64,000 nucleotides of DNA, taken from Niebla homalea. Taxonomy: Eukaryota; Ascomycota; Lecanoromycetes; Lecanorales; Ramalinaceae. The notes under the pieces were generated by a model. That model ran no database searches. It was not told the DNA's origin and saw only the letters and a program-made list of their open reading frames with translations. Location of the stretch: assembly GCA_019925105.1 (NCBI GenBank), contig JAHGAU010000021.1, forward strand, positions 62,001-126,000. The letters are read 5' to 3'. The translations under genes were made by a program, and so were the position numbers. Below, piece by piece: positions 24,450-38,800 of this stretch (the first letter of the stretch is position 1; the number at the start of each line of letters is the position of its first letter).

Positions 24450-27400
24450 TTCATCCGGAAAAATTTAAATTAAATTGAAATAAGTTTAAAGGTAAATATT
24501 AAATATTATTTATTAACTTAAGAAAATAGTTTATATTTTATCTTAAGTACTTCCTTATTAAAAAAATGAATTTATTTAAGGTTTATTTTTTATAAAATCT
24601 TTAACTTATTAAACGAAGAAATTGATAAAATAAGCTATTAAAAACTTAAGGATAAGTTTTTAAATTTAATGATTAATGCAGAGAATTACCGGCTTTTTTA
24701 TTATAAGCGTTTTAAGGATATTAAGTAATATTTTAATTAAAAAATAACGTAATTCTATAATACTTTAAAAATTATAGAAGAAAGCTTATTATTATTATAA
24801 GAAAATATTTTTTATTAAGCTTTTATCGGAGTTTAAAATTAAAATCCTTATAATTAATAAAATATTAAAAACTTAAAACGATATTATAACGGTACCGATT
24901 ATATAAAAGAATAACCTAAAATATATTATTCATAATAATTAAAAAGTTAATAAAAGTAAATCCCTCAAAAATAAAGTATTCAAATTTAATTTTAACGGTT
25001 TAAAGCCAGTACGTGTTTTTATTAAAAATAGTTTTTATAATTAAAAGTATAAAATTATACCTAAAAACTTTAACGCCGTCCTTAAAGTAAATAAGAATGG
25101 TAAGTATTATATATATTATAAAAAAGGTTATTATATATCTAATTACTTTATTATTTTATAAAATAAGGTCTTAATAATAAGTATAAAATCCTATAAAAAG
25201 GATAATATATTAGAAAACAATAAAGCTTTAATAACGCTTTAAAGTTAAAGTTAATAAAAAATAATTAAAAAGATATTTAACTTTTATTACTAAGGGTTAA
25301 ATAAGTTTTTAAAATAATCCTTAATTATTAAATATATTAATTAATATTAAAGCTTAAATAAATTTAATTTTATACATATATACGGTTTAATAAGACTTAT
25401 AATTAATTTTTACCGTTTTACCGTAAGCGGTTTTTCTTAATAATAAGTAGCTTTTTTATTATAACGTTTATTAATTATAATATTATTTAATTAATAATTA
25501 AAAGTAAAAGAAATAATATAAAATACTTTTTTACGTTATTAATAAAAAAATTTAAACGTAATTTTTGGTTTATTAATTTTATATATTTTATAAATAACGA
25601 TAAATCCGGCGGCGGATAAATAACGGTTTAAGATTAATTTCTATAAGTTATAAATTAATCATGTTAATAACTTTAATTAAAATTTAACGGATATTAATAA
25701 AGTCTCTATAATTATTTATTTAAACGTAATAACGGAATACTTAAAAATATTATAAATCCTTAAAGTAATTGAATATGCATAATTATTATAAAAGACTTTA
25801 TTAACCGGAGCGTCCTGAGGAAACTAAGTAAATAGAATAATATTTTTTTAATAATATAATTAATATTTTATTTAAATTAAACTAAAAGAATTATATTATT
25901 AACTTAAATAATAAAGAGTTATTATATAATTTTTTATATAATTTATCTCGGGTAAAATTAATGAAGCTCCGGCGGTATTTAAAGGATATTATAATCCGGG
26001 GTTGGATTTATTATTTAACTTCGCTTATAAATATTGTAATCCTTTTTATATTTAAGGAAAATAATAACTTTTATTTCTATATTAATTACCGTAAATTAAA
26101 TATAATTATAATTAAAAATTAATTTTTATTATCCTTAATTATTAAGATTCTTAATTAATTAAACGGCTTTAAACAGTTTATTAAGTTAAACCTTAAGGAT
26201 ACTTATTACCGGTTACGGATTAAGTTTAACGATAAATAAAAAACGATATTCTATACGCGTTATAATTACCTTAAGTATCTTATTATACCGTTTAAATTAA
26301 TTAACGTTTTAACGACCTTTTAAATTTACATTAATTATACCCTTATTAATTTTATCGATATAACTTATATAGTTTAATTAAATAATATTTTAATATTTAA
26401 TAAGAATCCAGCGGATTATTAATATTATACTTAATAAATCCTGAAATAACTTTATTAATTCTAACTTTACGTTAATTTTAAAAAGTATTAATTCAATATT
26501 ATTAAATTAAAATTCTTAAAGTTTATCGTTTCTATTAAAGGGATTTAAAAAAATTAAGCATATATTTAAATAACTAAAATCAACTTATTTCGAAAACTTA
26601 CCGGGAAGTATAAATTTTTTAAGTCTTATAAGTTTTTATTATTATTTTATTTATAAATATTTAAAAAAAAATTAAGCTTTTAATTAATTTACTTAAAAAT
26701 AATAAGGAAAAGAAAAAAACTAATTTATCAAAATAGAATAATACGGTAAATATAGCGTTCCGCTGGTTTTATAAAATATTTATTAACGCGTTATTATTCC
26801 ATTATTTTAACTTAAAACGGAAAATATGAATAAAAATTAATATATCCAATTTTATTATCGTAAGTATTTTATTTTAATAGTTTAAAGAAAGTTATTAACG
26901 TTTAGTTACATATTAATCCAGAAAAATAATTTTTACCAAATAGAATTATAAAACGTATGATTAAGAGCTTTTTATTATCGTTATAACGTTTAAGTAACGG
27001 TATTATTTAAAAAGGAGCCCTAAAGTTATTTAAATATAAACGGATTATAATAACGTTTAAAGGGTTATAAAATAACCGGTATCAAGCCCGTATCAGGTTA
27101 AGTAAGCCTTAAAACTTAATAATTATAACTTTAAAGTATTTTATTATTAAAGTAAAATAAACCTTATTAATTTTTTATTAAAACGTTTAAATTAAAAAAA
27201 AAATCTTGTTTTTAAATATTACTTTATTATTTATTTTATAAAAGAAGCTTATACTTTAATTTAATAAGTTAATAAAGCATTAACGGACGGTAATTATTAA
27301 TTATTAATTATTATTTGCTTTAAGAAGAAGTTAAGTTATTATTCCGTAAAAAGTTTTTAATAATTATGTAAAAAGCTTTATAAAAAATTAAAGTTAATTA

Positions 27401-28900
27401 AGTTACTTACTAAGGATCTATAAATTAATAATACGTTTATATATAAAATTAAAGATAATAACGTAACGTTAATATATTCTTGTTAAAGTTATAATAATAC
27501 TTAAAGACTTAATTTAAATAATTTTATTACTTATAAAGGTTATATATACGTCCCCCGCGATAAAGCGGTTAAAAAAAAGCTGATTAATAAGTATTATAAT
27601 AACTTATTAATAAACTATTTTAAAGTTAAAAAACGTATAAGCTTTTAACTTATAAATATTTTTAAAATAGGTTAAAAGCTTAAGTTAATAACTATATTAA
27701 AACGTACGATATTTATTAAAGGATTAAGGTATTACGTTACCGCCTTTATAATAAGCTTATTTTACTTTTTTAACCGATTATACCTTAAAAAGAACTTAAT
27801 ATAAACTTTATTATTAGTTTACCCGTAAATAAAATTAAAAATAATATTTATAACTTAATTTTAATAATTATAAATAAGTATATAAAAATATATAAATTTT
27901 CCCCGTTATAAAATAAGTTAATACCGTTATATTAATAAACCTTTTCTTTAAAGAAATCGTATTACGGTATAATACGCCGGTTAAAATCGTAATTAACCGA
28001 GGGTTTTTATCTATTAATAAACTCTGGGGATTAATATATTATTATATAAAAACGAAATATCAATTAAGTACCGCTTTTTACTTATAAATGGATAATTAAA
28101 TAAAGTATTAAAATTAAAATCTTAAATAATATTTAAGAATCTTTATTAATTCTAAATAAATAAATTAAGTAAAATTACTCTTTTTAATTAAATTTATTTA
28201 TATAAACTTAAAATACTTAACTTTAAATTATAACCCTTTTATAGCGATATATAGTTATAACTTAAATATTCATTTTAAACTTAAAAATAAGCTTATAAAG
28301 GAAAAGATACTTATAATAAAAAATAAAATTAAAACATTATATAAAATACGATTAATATTAACGGATTAATAATATTATATTATTAAATTAACTTAAAAAA
28401 CCTATAATAAAAAATATAAATTAAAATTATATAACGTTAATGTATTAATAGTATTAAATATTAAAGACCTTAAATTAAAATAATTAAATAAAAAGCTTAC
28501 GTTTTAATTTCTAGGACCCTTTAGAATTAATAATAAAATTAAAACGTAAAGGTATTATTTATTTCTCTTTATTATTCATTGAATTCACCTTATTATTTAT
28601 ATTTCTTTTTTCAAGTTTTATTATATTTACGTTAATAATTAAACGGCGGAAACTATAATATAAGTATAAACATTAATTAATAATAAAAAGGAATAAATAG
28701 TTAAAGAAATTACTAATAAGGTTAAAAGTAAAAAGGGCGTTTAATATTAGGTTAAATAAATTAATTAAAACCTTAAATATAACCAATAAGTACCAAAAAC
28801 GGACTCAAAGTACTTTTAAGAATTACCGGAATAATATAATAAAACAATACGGAATAAAAGGAAACGTAAATAAGGTTATAATACCATAACGGCAGAAATT
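24450..28900 (+). pseudogene. R1 gag-pol remnant (Ty3/gypsy)
   Basis: Coding sense is plus and every segment is broken by stops. At 25105-25146 the frame reads YYIYYKKGYYISNY, with Tyr at all four positions of a C-x2-C-x4-H-x4-C Gag zinc knuckle. At about 26165-26570 it resembles gypsy reverse transcriptase: a DxxDTYYRLRIK-like block, then LNNILIFNKNP, where the catalytic Asp pair is Asn-Asn (26381-26386), then FIVSIKG. At about 27540-27620 the integrase N-terminal zinc-binding segment reads YYNNLLINYF, with Tyr replacing His. All these changes are C-to-T or G-to-A. I could not delimit protease or chromodomain. No functional protein can be made. Confidence 0.85.
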
Positions 28901-28961
28901 TTATATATAATTAATAATTATATATATAAATAATATTATAATTATTTAACCCTTATATATC

Positions 28962-30161
28962 TGTCAAGGAAAAAGACGAAGTGCAGGTATTGAGGGTGGA
29001 GTGGTAACTGCCTGGATTGTAACTATGAACGGTGTTGCTAATTATGTGGGTACGTATGTTAAGACGCTAGGCCACTATGCTTATTAATACCGTAAACTAT
29101 AATAAAATCTACCTTATCTGTATCCTATACGTAATAAGTACCCTTAAAAAGAGAAAAAGCCGACGTTTACGTCGTAATATTTACTATATAATATTATTAT
29201 TTTTAATACTCTTATTAATAAAAGTAGCTTAAAATAAGCCCCGAGTACTTAAACAACGTTATTTAATATATAGTTATTAAGTAATAAGGTAAAATAAACG
29301 GTAAAGTTAACGAAAACCGAACGGGACCGTAACCCGGAAAATAATCGTAAATTTTAAGCGATTAAATTTAAGCTGAATCGTTCAAAAACGAGATCTCCGT
29401 GGTTTTATTGGGTAAGTATACGTCCTTATTACCCTTACTTTTACTTTTAATAATTGGTTAATTAAGCCGTAAGTGTTATATATTATGGACTAAATAATAA
29501 CTTGTTTTTACCGTTGCGGTAATATATGCTCCCTATATAGTCTTTATGCTGACCGTAAAGTATATAGTAATAAGGTCTTTGTACCGGCCCTTTGGCGTAT
29601 AGGTATTTTAAGTATCCTGCTCTTCTTATTATGCCTGACTTACGTCCCTATCGACCTTTAATATGAAGTCTTTATTACTCGTTATAAGCATTAAATATCC
29701 GGAAATAGGGTTAATAGCTATTAACTGCCGTATCCACGGGTCTTTAAAAGTAAGGAGCCGCTACCAAAAAGAGAGCGTATTATTTACTGGTTTATTATAC
29801 TAGGTATAGTTACGGTCCGTTAAGTTAAAGGATACCGGGAAGTTATAATTTATAAAGTTAAGTACTTTACGTATTATAGTTTAAGCCGTTAATATCGGTA
29901 AAACGGTATTAATAAGGGTATATTTATAGTCCTTCTTATATATAACGATATAAGTAGAATCGGAACTCAGTTATTACTATTATTTATCAGGGAAAAAGAC
30001 GAAGTATAAGTATTAAGGGTAGAGTGGTAACTGCCTGGATTACAACTATAAACGGTGTTACTCTAGTTATATGGGTATATATGCCAAGACGCTAGGCCAC
30101 CATGCTTGCTAGTACCGCAAACCATGATGAGATCTACCCTGTCTGCATCCTGCACGTAATA
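28962..30161. mobile_element. TRIM-like element (1.2 kb) inside R1
   Basis: Direct repeats at 28962-29136 and 29985-30161 (175 and 177 bp, starting TGTCAAGGAAAAAGACGAAG or TATCAGGGAAAAAGACG) flank about 850 bp. Both end in ACGTAATA, which would be ACGTGACA before RIP, giving TG..CA ends. Flanking 5-mers ATATC and ATATT differ only by C/T, so they fit a target duplication. The interior is AT-rich with no recognisable coding domain, so it would be a non-autonomous LTR element. Boundaries are less certain than for the other elements. Confidence 0.65.
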
Positions 30162-32204
30162 ATATTATCCTTTTATAAAATTATTAAAGTCTAGGCTTTA
30201 ATTAATAACTTTACCTGTTATGGGTACTATACGTACGGATAAACCGGCGTTACGGTAATAATTATCTTTATTATCATATTATAATTAATAAAGGTGGCTT
30301 TGGTAATAACCGCGATAATATTAAAAGGCGAAAAAGCGTAAGCGCTAACTTGCAAGCGCTTAATACGTTATTGAGTAAAGTTATTAAAGTAATAAGAGAT
30401 CGATAGGTATATTTATTAAGTTTACGCTGGCGTATTAATGGCTTTAATAATATTATCCGTTATATTACTTTTAACAATATATAGATTATTAATACTTAAC
30501 GCTTAATGCTATTAACTTTAACGTTTAACGTTGAATTCTAGTAATTTCAATATATAAAAATAAAAGTATAATTTATAATTTTACGTTAACGTAAATTACC
30601 TTCTTTTTCCTCGCTTTCTTTTATATATAAATTAACGATATTTAAATTAAATATAAAAGTATTATATTACCCTTTTTTTCCTTTAATTTTTAATTAAAAA
30701 TATTTCTTTAATATTATTCCCCGGAAAGGCTTTTTAATTCGATTTTAAAGTATTATTCTTAAAAGTTAAAATTATCTTTTCCAACAGCGTTCTTAAGGAA
30801 GGTATAACCTTTTTTTCTTCTTTTTTAAATAAGTTAAAGCCCGTATTTTCCTGCTCCTTTTTGCCTCTTAAATTACCGGATATTATAAGCTTAAGATTCT
30901 ATTTTTTTACCCTAGATATAAGGTTAAAAAATAAGGAAAAGTTCCCTAATAAAATCGACTTTTATGAAAAACCCGGGTTTTCTATATTAAGCCGATTTAG
31001 TTATTAAACGTTAACGTTCTTAAATCGTTATTAAATTATAATTTATTAACTTACTTTTTAAGCCGGATAACCTTTCTTTTTACCGCCTTAACGTAGGCGG
31101 TAAACGTCTTTTTTTTTTAATTTAAAGGTTTAATATTTCCTTTTTAACTTTTAAAATAACTTAATAAAGTATATATTCCGTACAGCCGGCCGTTATTAAT
31201 ATTTAATTAATATTTAACCGGAAAATCTTTAAATCCCGAAGGATTTTTTAACGTTTTTATACGTATTAAACGAGCGCCCCGGTAAATAACGAACCGGTAT
31301 AACGTTACTTGTATAATTATTAAGTTATCCGGGGTTAAAGTTAATCCGGGAACTATATATATATTAAGATAATAACGTTTTAACGGCATTAAAAATATTT
31401 ACGGGGATATAATGGCTTCAGTATTATTTATTATGATATTTACGGTAAGGTATAAGGCCCCGCCGGTATAAAAGTTTATTTTATAAAAAGTAAATTAAGC
31501 AAGGTATTACTATATATATTATTAATATTATATTTACGTTTATATTAACGACGCGTTATCGGATATACGTTATATTACTTAAAGATTAAAGTAAATTTAT
31601 ATATGTTATTAATAAATAAAAATAAGGGGATTATTAACGTAAATGAAACGTTTATATATTATTAACGTTACTTATTATAATAATAATATAAATAATAAGG
31701 ATATATAGTTAAATACGTATTAATTTTTAAACATTAATATGTACCCTTAATATATTATATTTATAAAAGCGATTAAGATTATTAAGGAGAAAAGAAAAGA
31801 AATTTAAAATAAAATAGAAACCTTATTATAATTATAAATTATTTTTACGTTAACGCTTATTATTATCATAACGTAATAAATTAATAATAAAGCTTTAAAT
31901 AATTATTAATTAATATCGTAAAGACTTTTTTTTTACCTACCTTTTCTTAATAAGTTTTATAAAGGGGTTTTTAACAAGCTTTATAAATTATATTAATTAC
32001 TTATTAGCCTAAAATGCCTTTATTATATTATTATTAAATAGATATTATTATACTCGCGTATACACTTAAGGACTCTTTTCCCTTTACCCTTTTCCCTTTG
32101 GGTTCAATAATAGGTCCTTAATAAGCCTTATACTTAGCCGGCTTTACGCTAGCTTCTTAAATCTCTTTATACCCTAAAGATTAACGCATAAAGGGGGAGA
32201 TAAT

Positions 32205-32529
32205 TATTAATAGTTAACGCTATCTTTACGCCGGCGTTATAGTAATACACCATACTGTTACGTTAAGCTAAGCCTTAATAAAAAGCCTTAATAACGGCCT
32301 TAATATACGTTATTTGTAAACTATAGTTTAATTGGCGTAAAGTAAGGTAACCATTATTTTTACCTTAAGTAAAAGCTATGCCTTAATTTTTTCTAAGTTC
32401 TTTAAGAATTAGTCTTATTATTAATTTATTTATTGAAGTAATACCTAAGTATCTAGACCGTAACGTTACGTCTTCTATACCTACCTTTACTAGTCCCGCC
32501 GGCGTGCCGCCAGCGGACTCAGTCTAACA
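32205..32529 (+). repeat. R1 3' LTR (325 bp)
   Basis: Same length as the 5' LTR and collinear with it, but far less mutated; it still has CAGCGGACTCAGTCTAACA at its end. The 5-bp GTAAA follows. The purine tract lies immediately upstream. Confidence 0.88.
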
Positions 32530-32580
32530 GTAAATATATCCGTTTATAAATCCTTAAGGGATTCTTAATTTTTTACCCTT

Positions 32581-32830
32581 AGAAAAGATAGGAAGGGATG
32601 AAAGAGTAAAAGTAATAAAATAACAGGTAGTAATAAAGTGCAATTAAAGATAGGCCGCAGCCCCCATATAAGTTTGTGAGGTATAGGTTACTTACTATAA
32701 TAATCCGTTATACCCTTCCTTTTTAAAATATATATAAATCGATTCTACCCTTAATTAGCCCTTTTAATATTTCCTTTCCTTTATATATTTATCCGTAAGT
32801 TTAATATTTTTTATACTTTCCCTTTTTTTA
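32581..32830 (-). repeat. R2 LTR, left copy (250 bp)
   Basis: Plus-strand start AGAAAAGATAGGAAGGG. Part of it keeps un-mutated bases (AACAGGTAGTAATAAAGTGC, GGCCGCAGCCCCCATATAAG). Its end TTTTTTTA corresponds to TTTTCCA in the right copy. Confidence 0.82.
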
Positions 32831-35800
32831 ACTCTTTTTATAATAAAGTATTACCCTTAATATTATTATATTTTAAATTATATTATACCTATTTATACGC
32901 ATTTTAATCGTATATATACCGCTTATAATATCCTTTTAATAATTTAAAGTATTATAAGTATAAAAGTCAAAAAAATATTAACGTAATAATAACTTACCTT
33001 TATTCCTTCTATAATAAAATTACTTTTTTAATATTACGTATTATTAATAAGTAATTCTTATCCTTTAAAGTTATTTATATATATATTTATTTATTTTTCT
33101 TATAACCTTATTCTTAAATCTTACTTAATAATAATAAATAAATATATTAAGACTTAATTTTTTTAAGGGTAACCCCCGGGTTTATTATTCTAACTTATTA
33201 ATAATAATAACCTCGGTATCCTACGTTTATTTATTTTAAGGCTTAAACTACTTATATTTATATCTTCTTTAAGTATAATATACTTAGTCCGTATAAAGGT
33301 ATAATATGCCTTACTCCGCTTATTAAAAGATTATAGATACCGTCCCCTATAAGGATCGGACCTTACGATTGGTTATTCTTCACCTTACTCCTCTGTTCGT
33401 ATACTTCTGATATCTCTTTTAGTCCCGCTATTATTAAGTATATCTTGGGTAGGTTTATTACGTAACTTTAAATGCGTCTTAAGAAGGCTATTAAGTAAAC
33501 TTTATTTGAATTTTTTATTCTATAGATTTTAATATCTTTTTTATTGGCGTAATTAAGAAGGCACTGCGAGTTATTATATAATTCGTACTTATCTATAAGT
33601 ATTATCTTTATGCTGGTTCGTTATATCGTCTCGGGGAGATATTAAGGGGGTATAATAATTTATCCGTTAAGAAGGTAAAGGAAAAGAAGAAAGAAAAAAA
33701 AATAATAAAATAATCGGTTATTAATCTTCGGGTATCTCTTTAATCTCCGTATGAACCCTTTAACATTTAGTATTATACTTAATAATATTCCGTAAAAATA
33801 TATTCCTTATTATAACTCTTAATATTTAATTTTATTTACTTATATGCTTTTCCTTTAATTAATTAATATATTAAGTACTTTCGGGGCTATATTTACTTAT
33901 AAATAAAATATATCTTTATAGTTTTTTGGCAACTTACGTATAATCGTCCCGATATAAGTATTTTTAAAAGGCATATTAAAAAATATTTTTTTTAAACGTA
34001 ATAATATTACTTATTATCTTTATTAAGTTCCGTCTTAACCGGTTCTGTCGGTAAGTAAAATATTAAAAATAACGTCTGATTATTTATTTACTCTATAATT
34101 ATACCGCGTAACCGTTTATTTTATCCTTTTTTTTATTTACTTTTCTTATTTCTTTTTACTTTTTTAAAGTCTCTTATTTCTTTAACTTTTTTAATTTTTA
34201 ACCCTTTTTTTTAATTTAATTAACTTATTTTAAATCTAACTTAATTTTATACTTAATTATTAACTATCCTTTTAAGAATATATATAAATTCTTAACCTTA
34301 ATATTAATTATTTATTCTATATTTATCTTAACTTCCTCGTAGTTTTTTCGGAATTTTTAATTTAAATTATATTAATTAAAATTACCTTTATTATATCTTT
34401 ATACCCTAAAAAACGTACTCAATTATTAATTTTATTAAATTAAATAGATATATCTTTATTATTATTAAGGTTTATTTAAATATTAATTAAATAATTTATT
34501 TCAAGCTATATCCGTTAATCTTTTATAACCCCAGCCTATTTTAACTTTTTAATTTTCAGGAGCTTCTTACGGTATATATTTAGATTTACGTTTTTTATAT
34601 ACGTAAAAATATTTAAACGTATATTTAATATTAATAAATTAATAACGATTATCGTTTTATTTTTATTAATTACCGCCGTATTAAAAGTTTATTGAATAAC
34701 GCTTATTTGAACTATATTTTTAAATACCGGCCGGGCGATTATAGTTTCTATTTAAATATATATAAATTAACTCGCTTTTTAATTAATTATTATTAATTCC
34801 TTTTTATAGATTTTTAATATTAAAATATAATTTAAATAAGCGTTTTTTCTTTAATACGTTATATACCCCTTAATCTTAATACCGATTATAAGTTTAATAT
34901 AAGAAATTATATACGCTTTATAGTTAATTATAATTTATAATTAACTTAATAATTATAGCCTTAATAAATACCCTTTCTTTTATCCTTTATATTTAATACC
35001 TGATTATTATTATTATAGCTTACTTTTAATTTTTAATTATCTTATTCTATTATTTAATTACTTTAATAATCTCGGTTATTCCGTTTATCTTTTTTATTTT
35101 CTGCTTAATTAATTTAGCCGTTTATATCGCCTTTTCCTCGCCCGTTTACTTAATCGACCTTTTTAATTTAAATACGTTAGTTATCCCCGTATTAATCCGG
35201 TTTTATTAATATCGCCGGTTTATCTCGGTTATACAAGCTTAATTAATATAGGAGGGCCCATATAAAATATAATCCGTCCTTTTTAAGAATTAATACCTTA
35301 ACGGAGTTACGTAAACGGTTATTTAAGAAAAAATAATATCGTTTATCCGACCTAAATTTAATTAAGGATATCTTTAACTTAAGTTTTAATAATCCCGACC
35401 TTAATAAGTTATCTCTCCTTTTTATATATAAAGTAATTATTAACCGGTTCCTTATTTAAACGATATATTTATTTAAGTTCCTTTATTAACTTTTCTTTTT
35501 TTTGGGTCCGCTATTTATATTATATGCGTACGGTAACCCTTACCCGTATCTCTATAAATATCTTTTCCTTAATAAGTTTTTCCCTTTATTTTATCCCCGT
35601 ATATATAATAATTTTTAAAAACCTTAACTTAAATATAACTCTTTAACCGTTCCCGGTTAAGGTTATTTCCGCGGATAATACGGTTATACTTTAAAGAAAG
35701 GTTTATATCCCTTTTTAACTTTATATCGTTAACCTTAATAAACCTTATATTCCGGATTATTTCTAAACTTATTATACTTAATTTGTATTACTTAACTTTA

Positions 35801-38800
35801 ATTCCAGATTATAGTTATTACGAATATTATTATGGTTTTAATCTTAATATACGTTTTACCGAAAAAGTACGTATATAGTTATCCGCGGATTAAAATTTTA
35901 ATCGGTTTTTAAGTTATTCTAATCGTATTACCGGGCTTACCCGTCGGGTCGCCTCCTTAATAACGGGTTATTTTCATTTTAAGTTACGTCCTTATATATA
36001 TACCGGTCCTTTTATTCCGCCTCCGCCCCCGTTCTTAAAGTGGGATAATTAATATAATCTAATACCCCGTAATTACCGTAATAAAAAATAATCTTAAATT
36101 TAATTACCTATTTTAAAAACATAATCGGGGCCGTAATTACTTATTATTTAAAATAGTTTTTATATTTATATTAATAATATGTTTTATTTATATTCTTAAT
36201 ATAATATTTATAATAACTTTAATATTTAAGCTTATAGTTTATAAGAAAGACGTCTTTTTAAATAAATTTTTTAATATATAACCTTAATACTTAATTATAC
36301 TTTTATTTATATATTACTTTTAATATACTTTCTTTTTCTTTTTAAGGAAATATTTTTAATTATAAATAATTATCATTTTTTATAATTTTTTTATTTTATA
36401 ACTTATAATACCATAAATAAAAGACTATAAATAAAAGGTTAAAAACTTAATATTTCCTTATTCTTATTTATTTCCTTTAAATCTTTATTATATTTTTACT
36501 TTCCTTCTTTTTTAATCTTTCGTTCTTAACGGTATTTATTAAAGTAACTATTTATTCCTTTTTTCCCCCTTTTTTTTTGATTTTTAAATCTATATTTTCT
36601 TAAGATTTCTAATATATTAAAATATAAAAATAAATAAAATAAAAATATAAAGGAAACGGCGTTATATTACTTATATATATTTCCTCCCCTTAAATCGTAT
36701 TATCTATAATTATAACGGTTTTTAAAGGATTAAAATATTCTTTACTTATGCCCGCCGGATTTTAATTCTCTTTATTATTTTTAACTTTAATTTATCGGAG
36801 GATTTAAGATATTTAATACGCGGTATAAATACTTTAAGATAATCCTTATAAAATAAATTAAATATAAAAGTTTTATTTATTTTTTTTAATATATATAAAG
36901 CTTTATACTTTTTTATGAAGCTTTTAATAATAAATAATTTAACTTAACGGTGCTTAAGTTTTCCAAGATTAAGGGTAAAATCCCGTCGTATAATTAACTA
37001 TTTTTCTTCCAACGGGTTTTAACTTTATGTTGCCTTATTATAACGTTTTTTTTTGGTTTTTATTACGTTTAATTTTTTATAATTTTTCTTTAATACTTAC
37101 CCGGTTTATTATAAATCCTTAAATAACTTTATATATTGTTTTTTTTAAAAATGGTATTATTCTTTCCGTAATACGTATTTTAACTTTTAACCTGATTATA
37201 TTCCGTTTATATATTATATTTAGTTTAATCTTAAAGAGGATATTAATAAGGGTATACTTTAAACATTTAATATATTTTAAGTTAATACTTAAAGTTCTTA
37301 ATTTTCCCGCTTGTATTTAATTATATTTTTATTAAATTTACGTTTTCTTTATTACGTTTTATTAAATTTAATTATTAAACTTTATTATACTTATTATTTT
37401 ATATATTATACTTAATATAAGGATAAATTAAATATTATATAATTAAAAGAAGCTTCTTATCTTTTTATTTATAAATACTTTCCCAATTTTTATATATATT
37501 ATAATGGGTTTTAAGTAATAATTTATATACTTTTTTAACGTAACGATTATGTTTTTTATTTTAATTAACGTAGTATAGAATAATTATATAAATCGTAAGA
37601 AATAGTTTATTGTATTAAAGATATATTAAAGACCGCCTTATATTTATTTAAAAAAAACTAATAAAGTCTACCTTAAATAAATTAAAAAAGGCCTTTATTT
37701 TAATTAAACTTAATAAAACCGTACGACTTTTATATACTTATTTTATATAAGTTAAGTACCCTTATACGTATTTTATAATATCCTTTATTATATCCGGTTA
37801 TTAATAACGATATTATAATTTCTTTAATATAATTTCTAATAAGAAATACCCTATATTATTATAGGCTTCCTTAAGTACCTATATTATCTTTTCCTTTATT
37901 AAATATATTATTTAACGCTTCCTCTATTAATAAAGTAACTTATTAATAATTAAATTAAATTTATAGTTTATAAATTACTTATTAAATTTAACTTATTAAA
38001 TTATATTTTTCTTTTTTAACTTTATCTTTATTTTAAAGTATTTAATAATATTAATATATTAATTATTATTTTTATAATAAAATAGTTTCTTAAGTTTTAA
38101 TATTTTTATAAACTTATAATTGATTTATATACGTTTTATCTCGTAATTACTATTTAATCTCGTATTATATATCCTTACCGGCTTATTATTAATTATTCCT
38201 TATAATTATAATTCTTTTATATTTACTTTCTTTTTTTTATTTACGTTTTTCTTTATTAACTTTCCCCCCACGTTTTAAGTTAGTTAGCCTTTTAATTATT
38301 ATATTATAATTTATATATTATTATAAGTATTAATTTTATTTTTCCTCGTTTCGTTAAAAAGCTTTTTTAATATAATATAATATCCTCCTTTATTATTCTT
38401 TTAGAATTATATTGTATTATTCTTGTTTTTATACTTTAAAGGCTATCTTCTTTATTACTTTATTAAGTACGTAATTTAAGTTATTAAATAATACTTTTAA
38501 TAAGTTATTTATAGCTTTATTAATCTTTCCTTTAATATATTTAATTTTAATATATAGCTTTTTTAACTTGCTTATTTATTTTATAAAGATATCCTTATAA
38601 ATAACTTATAATCTATATATATAATTGAAACTTTTCTTACATTTAATATATAAAAGAACTTTTCCTTAAATGTAATAATAATTATTAATTCTCGCTTATA
38701 AATATCGTAATTACGTTCCGCCTTATTTATTATATATAAGTTATAAATAAGTAAGACGGTATAATTATTTTAAACTTAAATAATATAATATCCGGCTCCG

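Larger units (their letters stand above)
23336..32529 (+). mobile_element. R1: Ty3/gypsy LTR retrotransposon, RIP-mutated
   Basis: Two direct LTRs of 325 bp (23336-23660 and 32205-32529) enclose the element. The 5-bp GTAAA lies just outside both (23331-23335 and 32530-32534). Ends are TATTGGCAG..AACA, most simply TGTT..AACA after RIP. A purine tract AAAGGGGGAGA (32190-32200) precedes the 3' LTR, so the element reads plus. The interior contains a CCHC zinc-knuckle remnant, a gypsy reverse transcriptase and an integrase zinc-binding region in the order expected for Ty3/gypsy. Removing the nested MITE and TRIM with their duplications leaves 7580 bp, a normal size. Confidence 0.9.
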
